Positions 33,183-37,723 of a DNA stretch of 37,723 bases are shown one piece after another. The stretch is taken from contig JACPPY010000089.1 of the NCBI GenBank assembly GCA_016190755.1, positions 1 to 37,723 on the forward strand, read 5' to 3'. A program made the position numbers and the translations under genes. Position 1 is the stretch's first letter. Every line of letters starts with the position of its first letter. A model generated the notes under the pieces. It was not told the DNA's origin. It did not search any database and worked only from the letters and a program-made list of their open reading frames with translations. This DNA is from Chloroflexota bacterium. GTDB taxonomy: Bacteria; Chloroflexota; Dehalococcoidia; JACPPY01.

Positions 33183-34912
33183 AGCTCCCCCTCGCACTGG
33201 TCGCCCAGCGGGACTTGTGAATTTTGCTTATTTCCGGGTCCTCCGGTAACCGTCGAAACCGTCGCACTGTCATTTGTAGATTGGGGCTGAAGCTCGACAG
33301 TTTCCCGACGGTTGTGCTGAACTGTCGAGCCAACTGTCGCTATCTGGGTCAAAGCTGTGTGAGACGGTTCGACGGTTTCGACAGTTGTGAGAAGCCCCCT
33401 TTTTCGGAGTTCTTCCAGCTCATCATCAAGGCCAAATTTCCTGGCAAGCGCCACGAGCAAATCCTCGTCTACGTGCCGTCCCCTCGTACGATCCGGCATT
33501 GAGCAGGCTCTGAAGCCCAGCCCTGTCAGGCGCTTCCCCAGGGCCTCGGGGCTAAGCTGGTCCTTTTCTCTCCGTCCCTCGTTGAAAGCCCCTGTAAGAG
33601 ACAAATTGGCCACCTTACCGTCAACAATCTGGCCAGTTCCTGCGCATTTCAGGATGGCCTGGATCAGCTCAGCTTCAGAGGATTCAGTCTGACGGCGGCG
33701 GCGGTCGCCTTCCAGCTCACCTACCACGGTGACCAGGTCGGCCGACGGCTCAGCTCCTATCAGGGCTGCAATCTGTGCCAGCGGCAGGAGAATGTCGCCC
33801 AGCCGTCCCTGGGCGGGTTTATCCAGTTTGGGCAACTCACCGGCCAGATGGCGTGCGCGAAAGGCGCAAAGTCTCTCTTTGAATTCAAGAGCGTCGGCAG
33901 GCGTCACGTCAGGGTATTTCCCCCGGCTTTCCGGCGGTACGATGACAACAGACCTGCTTAACACCGGGTCCGGTGGGAGTTCGTTGAGGGCCATGATGGT
34001 CGGCCCGTAAACGTCAAAGTAGCGTGTATCCGCGAAGGCCCCGGCGGCGGGGTCGAGGACGCGTGCGGCCTTCGGACCGTTGCGGTCGAACCGCGATAGG
34101 ATGAGGTCCTCGGCCCCCTTACGCTCGGCCTTTTTCCAGAGGTCTAGTACGTCGAACATCAGGGTAAGACCGAAGGCATCGGCCCAACGAAACAGGTTCG
34201 CCTCGTTCAGAATCTCGGTGACGTAGCCCCGATATGAGACCCAGGCGACCCCGCGTGCGGAGCGAGTCTTGCCACGTTCGGGGTCCTTCGACTGGAAGAT
34301 CAGGAAAGGTGAATAGGCCAGCTTGTCTGAGAGCCAGGTGTGGAGGTCGAATAGCGCCAGCAGGTTGTACCGCCAGGCGGGGCCGAGGTTGGAAACCTTC
34401 TGGTGCCAGGTAGGGAGGTTCCGGTACAATCTCAGGTCCGTATCGGTGACAAAATGCCGGCGGACCTCGGAGTAACGGGGGAGTGGAAGGATCGGGCTGA
34501 GGCAGGGACCCTGCGGAGGAACGTACGGCTGCCCCTCTTGCGACACTCTCTCGACAGCCTTCGGTTGCCCCTCTTCGACAAACAAAAAGGCGGCCTGTCC
34601 GTTGCCAACGTCTACCAGATCGATAAGGCCGGGCCATCGGGCCGTCATCACTGGTGGAGCTTCAGCTCTGGGCGAAGCATCCAGTGCTGATTGGCGGGCC
34701 ACCTTCAAGACCTTGCCGATGGCGGCCTTGGCCTGTTCCAGGTTGATGCCGACGCTTTCCGACAATCCCAGAGCCGCCTTCTCCCTGAAACCGGGATTGC
34801 TCCAGTTACCGGCGCATTCCCATCCCAGGGGCTCGCCGGCGTCATCCAGAGCAATGATGTTGCCCTTGAGGACACCGTCCGCCGCGAATGTTGTTGCTGG
34901 CATTAGCTTCAT
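33179..34912 (-). CDS. replicative ATPase/helicase-like protein of phage module
   Basis: GGGAGG lies 7 bases before ATG 34912, which overlaps the primase stop, giving 577 residues. After an N-terminal region, PFLIFQSKDPERGKTRSARG (residues about 202-220) sits where a P-loop is expected and LMFDVLDLWKKAE (251-263) where Walker B lies. The layout SP...GKT, LDEAD and NELPPDPVLSRSVVIV resembles the DUF3631/D5-like helicases partnered with Prim-Pol. The usual first Gly of the P-loop and the acidic DE are altered, so ATPase activity is uncertain. The C-terminal tail is low complexity (TVETVEPSHTALTQIATV, TVSTVTGG) and is encoded by an octamer-repeat cluster, listed separately. Confidence 0.75.
   Translation of the reverse strand: MKLMPATTFAADGVLKGNIIALDDAGEPLGWECAGNWSNPGFREKAALGLSESVGINLEQAKAAIGKVLKVARQSALDASPRAEAPPVMTARWPGLIDLVDVGNGQAAFLFVEEGQPKAVERVSQEGQPYVPPQGPCLSPILPLPRYSEVRRHFVTDTDLRLYRNLPTWHQKVSNLGPAWRYNLLALFDLHTWLSDKLAYSPFLIFQSKDPERGKTRSARGVAWVSYRGYVTEILNEANLFRWADAFGLTLMFDVLDLWKKAERKGAEDLILSRFDRNGPKAARVLDPAAGAFADTRYFDVYGPTIMALNELPPDPVLSRSVVIVPPESRGKYPDVTPADALEFKERLCAFRARHLAGELPKLDKPAQGRLGDILLPLAQIAALIGAEPSADLVTVVGELEGDRRRRQTESSEAELIQAILKCAGTGQIVDGKVANLSLTGAFNEGRREKDQLSPEALGKRLTGLGFRACSMPDRTRGRHVDEDLLVALARKFGLDDELEELRKRGLLTTVETVEPSHTALTQIATVGSTVQHNRRETVELQPQSTNDSATVSTVTGGPGNKQNSQVPLGDQCEGEL
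33248..33386. repeat. cluster of AACYGTCG octamers (candidate iterons/origin)
   Basis: Within 139 bases the octamer AACYGTCG occurs eight times exactly: forward at 33248, 33257, 33320 and 33332; reverse as CGACRGTT at 33295, 33306, 33370 and 33379. One more copy (33362) has one mismatch and another (33265) has two. Copies form direct pairs and palindromic pairs. They lie in the 3' end of the replication ATPase gene and force its Thr/Val/Glu-rich tail. Initiator-binding sites inside a replication gene would fit, as in lambdoid phages. Confidence 0.6.
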
Positions 34913-35799
34913 AGCACTACCTCCCAAGTTCGACGATGTTGGCCCCGCGTCCCCGCCCGCGGATACCGCTCTATGCTTCTGGCAATCCTGAGCACGTCCT
35001 CCGGGGGCAGAGGCGGCAGGCATCTGGCGTCATTCAAGGCCAGGAGCAGGGCTTCTACCACAGGGAGAGGGTGATAACGGTGGAGCCATCCGGCAAGACG
35101 GGTCAGCGAGGCATTCCGCTCCCCTTCCGGTATGGTCCGCAGGGCAAGTTGCCATGCTCCGCCTGTTGGATTCTCATTGGTGGGCATAGCAACGTTGTTG
35201 TTGAGGAGCAGTCGAAGAAGCCATTCAGGGAGAGGTGCCAGAGGCACTTCGTAGGGGTGACTGGATGCTTCCCACTCGTAGCGCCGGCCGCTGGCGTGAA
35301 GGCTTGGCGGTGCAACCACGTAGCCGCCATCACCCCGCACGTCAAGGCCTGTCCCGAGTTTCCCGGCGCTGTCCCGGATGGCGACGCCAGGGTGGTAGAA
35401 GAAGATGTGGCGCCCGCCGCCGCCGGTTATGCTCTCAATTGTGGCCGGCAGAGTCCCGTACCTCATTTCGAGAACCTTCAGACTATCCGGCCCGCCCTTC
35501 TGGGTATCAACGTCCAGCACGACAAGCCCTGAAACGGCTCCAGTCGCCAGGCCGATGTTGGCATTCGGCCAGCGCCGCCACCAGTCGGTAATTGATGCCC
35601 CGTTGGTAGTGGCGTCCAGGAATCCATTGAGCGTCCTCGGGTGCTTCCCAGGATGCCTGCACTGGCCAGGCTGAGAGCCCGTCCTCCTGCCGCAAGAGCA
35701 ACCTGACTCTGTGGGCGTGTGTACTGGGAACACGCACCATCCTCGCGCTGCATAGTCGGCCGCGATTTCCGACACGGACACTGCAACTGCTGGTTTCAA
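34909..35799 (-). CDS. bifunctional primase-polymerase (Prim-Pol)
   Basis: The start is TTG 35799 with GGGGAGG 5 bases upstream; it overlaps the stop of the previous gene (TTGA). The 296-residue product is an archaeo-eukaryotic-type Prim-Pol. YAARGWCVFPVH is the family opening, and a Cys/His patch (C34, C36, C47, H49, H53) may hold zinc. VLDVDTQKGG carries the metal ligands D96 and D98, GGGGRHIFF the His131, and GLDVRGDGGYVVAPPS the third acidic residue D153. A helical C-terminal region (GERNASLTRLAGWLHRY, EDVLRIARSIERYP) is the PriCT-like part. It would prime and copy element DNA together with the ATPase encoded next. Confidence 0.92.
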   Translation of the reverse strand: MKPAVAVSVSEIAADYAARGWCVFPVHTPTESGCSCGRRTGSQPGQCRHPGKHPRTLNGFLDATTNGASITDWWRRWPNANIGLATGAVSGLVVLDVDTQKGGPDSLKVLEMRYGTLPATIESITGGGGRHIFFYHPGVAIRDSAGKLGTGLDVRGDGGYVVAPPSLHASGRRYEWEASSHPYEVPLAPLPEWLLRLLLNNNVAMPTNENPTGGAWQLALRTIPEGERNASLTRLAGWLHRYHPLPVVEALLLALNDARCLPPLPPEDVLRIARSIERYPRAGTRGQHRRTWEVVL

Positions 35800-36002
35800 C
35801 GTGGCCTCCCCGCCTTAACTTCCGGATGATCCTCGGCAGAGGAAGGAGAGGGCTTGTTGCCTTCCGCGGTCGCAAGGTCGCGCAGGATTTCTGTCCATAG
35901 GCGCTCCCACGCTTCGGTACGTTCGCCGCTTAGCCACTTGGTGTGTACCGTTATTATCCCGACTGCTGTTTGTGTTTTTCGCTTCACAGTGTTATCTAAC
36001 AC
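35796..36002 (-). CDS. small protein of phage module
   Basis: A 68-residue hypothetical protein. GTG 36002 has GGGAG 7 bases upstream but lies inside a perfect palindrome and just below an RNA hairpin, so expression may be controlled. The sequence TAVGIITVHTKWLSGERTEA, then WERLWTEILRDLATAEG, is followed by a disordered Ser/Glu/Pro tail. No family recognised. It overlaps the Prim-Pol start by 4 bases. Confidence 0.55.
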   Translation of the reverse strand: MLDNTVKRKTQTAVGIITVHTKWLSGERTEAWERLWTEILRDLATAEGNKPSPSSAEDHPEVKAGRPR

Positions 36003-36046
36003 AAAGAGGCTCCCGCGCCTCCTTTCCCAGAGACGATGGAGCCTCT
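35989..36046 (-). promoter_or_regulatory. palindrome plus 5' UTR hairpin at the head of the replication genes
   Basis: GTGTTA-TC-TAACAC (35989-36002) is a perfect 6-bp-arm palindrome that overlaps the start codon. Directly upstream on the minus strand AGAGGCTCC (36046-36038) pairs with GGAGCCTCT (36013-36005) around a loop that contains AGGAGG. A repressor site and a ribosome-hiding stem are both possible. Confidence 0.45.
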
Positions 36047-36071
36047 TCGCTGGCCCAGGCAGTACTTTTGT

Positions 36072-36239
36072 TTAGGCTGTTACTCTCAGCTTGATGTCAA
36101 ATCCGCTCCCCTTGCGGAAAATCTCAATCACAATCCGGCCCTTCGACCGCCTAACCAAGTCCGCGTTCGCAATCAACTTCTCACGAGTATCATCCGCGAG
36201 GCGCCTTACATCATTTGCTTCCAGTTGCACTCGGTTCAA
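36072..36239 (-). CDS. 55-residue protein of phage module
   Basis: A short frame from TTG 36239 (overlapping the preceding stop as TTGA, with GAGGG 7 bases upstream) to TAA 36072. The product reads LNRVQLEANDVRRLADDTRE, KLIANADLVRRSKGRIVIEI, FRKGSGFDIKLRVTA. A helical, charged first half and a beta-hairpin second half look like a folded small basic protein, possibly nucleic-acid binding. The overlap and start type repeat the pattern of its neighbours, which supports it despite its size. No family recognised. Confidence 0.55.
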   Translation of the reverse strand: MNRVQLEANDVRRLADDTREKLIANADLVRRSKGRIVIEIFRKGSGFDIKLRVTA

Positions 36240-36955
36240 TTTGCATCCCTCAAAAGGAGTGGCTTCGTGGCAATGATTCGCGATTTCCCTCCCTCTTTCA
36301 CTATCTGAATGACTCCCCGGTAGGCCAGAAACTTCACCAGCGCCGAGATGTTGACGCCAATGAAAGCGGCGGTGTCGTACAGCAGGCTCCAGCCGGGAGT
36401 TGTCACGTCACCCCCGCGCACAGCCAGAGCCTGGAATTCCGCGAAGGCCCCTGAGCGAGCTAGGTCTACAGGCGCGATTGCTGCTGCCAGCGCCGCGGTC
36501 TCCGCGATGAATTCACGTTCGTTCCCCTTTTCGTATTCCCCCGTGCCCGTTCTCCGGCACACAATCAGTCTAGGTGTATCGGCACCGATGTCGGGAAATG
36601 CGAGTTGATTGTTACTGCTGACTTTGACATTGTGGCGCATGTCCCTTTCTCCGTGGATGCTCTCATGCCATTTCGCGACATGGGCGATTCCTGCAGCATC
36701 CTTAACCCCCGGCATCGCGCCAATCCGTTTGTTGATGCTGACTTCAATACGTCCGTCCACCATCTCGCTCTGTGCATAAGTGTCCAGCGGCAGGACTTCT
36801 TCCCGCAAACGTACGCCTTGTATCTCGGTCAGCAAGTCGTCTACCACGTCCTTCAGCAATGGGCGCTCCCGCATCCCGGTCCTTATCATGTACTCGCCCA
36901 ATAATGCCTCTCGATGCTGAATGCCCAGAAGCCAGCTATCTCGGCGTTTGGCCAC
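36236..36955 (-). CDS. HExxH metallopeptidase-like protein (ImmA/IrrE-type)
   Basis: A 239-residue protein with HESIH at 97-101 preceded by AAGIAHVAKW, and acidic EREFIAETAA at about 146-155. This is the arrangement of ImmA/IrrE zinc peptidases (HExxH plus a downstream Glu), which cleave phage or ICE repressors during induction. The C-terminal part (LVKFLAYRGVIQIVKEGG) looks like a winged or helical region. The start is uncertain: GTG 36955 has no ribosome site and lies 3 bases from the IS end, so the original 5' end may have been cut off by the insertion. ATG 36889 is an alternative. No repressor partner is visible within the window. Confidence 0.65.
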   Translation of the reverse strand: MAKRRDSWLLGIQHREALLGEYMIRTGMRERPLLKDVVDDLLTEIQGVRLREEVLPLDTYAQSEMVDGRIEVSINKRIGAMPGVKDAAGIAHVAKWHESIHGERDMRHNVKVSSNNQLAFPDIGADTPRLIVCRRTGTGEYEKGNEREFIAETAALAAAIAPVDLARSGAFAEFQALAVRGGDVTTPGWSLLYDTAAFIGVNISALVKFLAYRGVIQIVKEGGKSRIIATKPLLLRDAN

Positions 36956-36957
36956 TA

Positions 36958-37723
36958 GAGCGTGTTATGAACCTCCAGTGAGCAAAGGTGCAGCACGATG
37001 AAGCAGCAAGAAGACGAAGGCGACAAGGTGCAGCCCCATCACTATCTGCGGCAACCTCTCATAGTCCTTAGCAAGACGGCGGAACCGGGTCATCCAGGCG
37101 AAGCTCCGCTCTACTACCCATCTGCGGGGCAACAGCACAAAGCCTCTCTTGGCCTCAGGAAGCTTCACCACCTCCAGTTTTATGCCGTGCTCCTCAGCCT
37201 GTTCAGCAGCTTCCTCTCCGGTATAGCCCTGGTCTACAAAGGCTACTTCCACGTTGTCTCCCGTGGCCTCTTGTACTGCACGGGCCAGTACTCCTACCTG
37301 CTGTCTGTCCTGTTCATTGGCTGCCGTGATATGCATCGCCAGCAGGTGGCCCAAGGTATCCACCGCTATGTGCAGCTTGGAGCCCTTCTTACGCTTGTGA
37401 CCATCATAGCCAGAGCGTGCGCCACTCTCGGGAGTAGACTGCAACGTACGGCTATCCATGATCACTGCCGAGGGCTGAGCCTTCCTGCCTTCAGCCAATC
37501 TCAGCATTACTCTCAGATCATGCACTATAGCTTCAAAAGCTCCTGCTTCCAGCCAGCGTCGGGTCTGTTGATACACCACCGGCCAGTCGGGGAAGTCATT
37601 GGGCAACATTCTCCACGGAGCGCCAGCACGAACAATCCAGCGCAGGGCGTTGAAGACCTCCCTGAGGTCGTATCTGCGCTGAGCAGCATCCAAAGGAAGG
37701 AGAACAAGGTACGGAGCGACAAA
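36958..37723 (-). mobile_element. IS5-family insertion sequence, cut by window edge
   Basis: The element runs off the right end. Its visible end is probably GAGCGTGTTATGAACC (starting at 36958), outside the transposase stop at 36965, with CTA (36955-36957) as a possible target duplication. The other terminus is not in the window, so the inverted repeat cannot be confirmed. Confidence 0.7.
36965..37723 (-). CDS. IS5-family transposase (partial, N-terminus outside window)
   Basis: The frame is open to the last base: [20 protein letters not shown], then [20 protein letters not shown] (DUF4096-type N-terminal domain) followed by the DDE domain. First Asp in [10 protein letters not shown] with the [19 protein letters not shown] block, second Asp in [12 protein letters not shown], and Glu in [19 protein letters not shown] with the Y-2-R-3-E-6-K-like spacing. 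The C-terminus ([10 protein letters not shown]) is complete. About 250 residues are visible, nearly full length, and no frameshift is seen, so it may be active. Confidence 0.92.
   Translation of the reverse strand, partial: FVAPYLVLLPLDAAQRRYDLREVFNALRWIVRAGAPWRMLPNDFPDWPVVYQQTRRWLEAGAFEAIVHDLRVMLRLAEGRKAQPSAVIMDSRTLQSTPESGARSGYDGHKRKKGSKLHIAVDTLGHLLAMHITAANEQDRQQVGVLARAVQEATGDNVEVAFVDQGYTGEEAAEQAEEHGIKLEVVKLPEAKRGFVLLPRRWVVERSFAWMTRFRRLAKDYERLPQIVMGLHLVAFVFLLLHRAAPLLTGGS

Noticed and set aside
1-37723. tRNA, rRNA and CRISPR arrays
   Set aside because: No cloverleaf T-arm pattern, rRNA block or regularly spaced 25-40-bp repeat was found. The octamer cluster at 33248-33386 lacks CRISPR spacing and repeat length.

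Overview
The window looks like a chromosomal segment of an uncultivated bacterium of moderate-to-high GC content. I favour Chloroflexota (Dehalococcoidia-like) with low-to-moderate confidence. The reasons are the frequent TTG/GTG starts, tandem two-domain universal stress proteins, a giant multicopper oxidase, an archaeal-flavoured DUF354 protein, and degenerate copies of the TCATTGCGAG...GCAATCTC dispersed repeat. No rRNA, tRNA or CRISPR was recognised, so the taxonomy rests on gene flavour only.

Left part (1-12,900): a secreted multicopper oxidase of about 1,700 residues built of three repeated units ends at a strong hairpin. It is followed by a decayed alpha/beta-hydrolase gene, an FMN nitronate-monooxygenase/FabK-like gene with an in-frame 36-bp duplication, and an orphan HicB antitoxin. 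A tight zinc/manganese uptake cluster comes next: a Fur/Zur regulator, a ZnuA-like binding lipoprotein, a ZnuB-like permease and a ZnuC-like ATPase. A 5'-truncated IS1182-like transposase remnant abuts its end, followed by a palindromic repeat and a SAM methyltransferase.

Middle part (13,200-28,700): quinolinate synthase (nadA) lies between an upstream Gly/Cys-rich protein and a translationally coupled protein of unknown function. Then come a WbqC-like and a DUF354 gene (surface polysaccharide), two tandem double-UspA proteins, and a histidine kinase broken by an apparent 1-base frameshift and perhaps an in-frame stop. After these are a secreted protein of unknown function, a probably N-truncated SPFH/flotillin-like protein, an adenine-deaminase-like amidohydrolase, a stand-alone nucleosidase-fold protein with an unknown C-terminal domain (defence-effector-like), and a hemerythrin.

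Right part (28,960-37,723): a minus-strand phage-type module whose genes are chained by 4-base start/stop overlaps. In transcription order it holds an HExxH (ImmA/IrrE-like) protein, a 55-aa and a 68-aa protein, a primase-polymerase, a divergent replication ATPase whose 3' end carries a dense cluster of the octamer AACYGTCG, a small TubC-docking-like protein, a P27-family small terminase, and a ParB-domain DNA methyltransferase. A RAMA-domain/zinc-ribbon protein and three small proteins follow. No large terminase, portal, capsid, tail or integrase gene lies in the visible part, and an IS5-family element running off the right edge interrupts the upstream end. It may be a prophage remnant or a satellite-like (PICI-like) element that replicates itself and carries only a small terminase.
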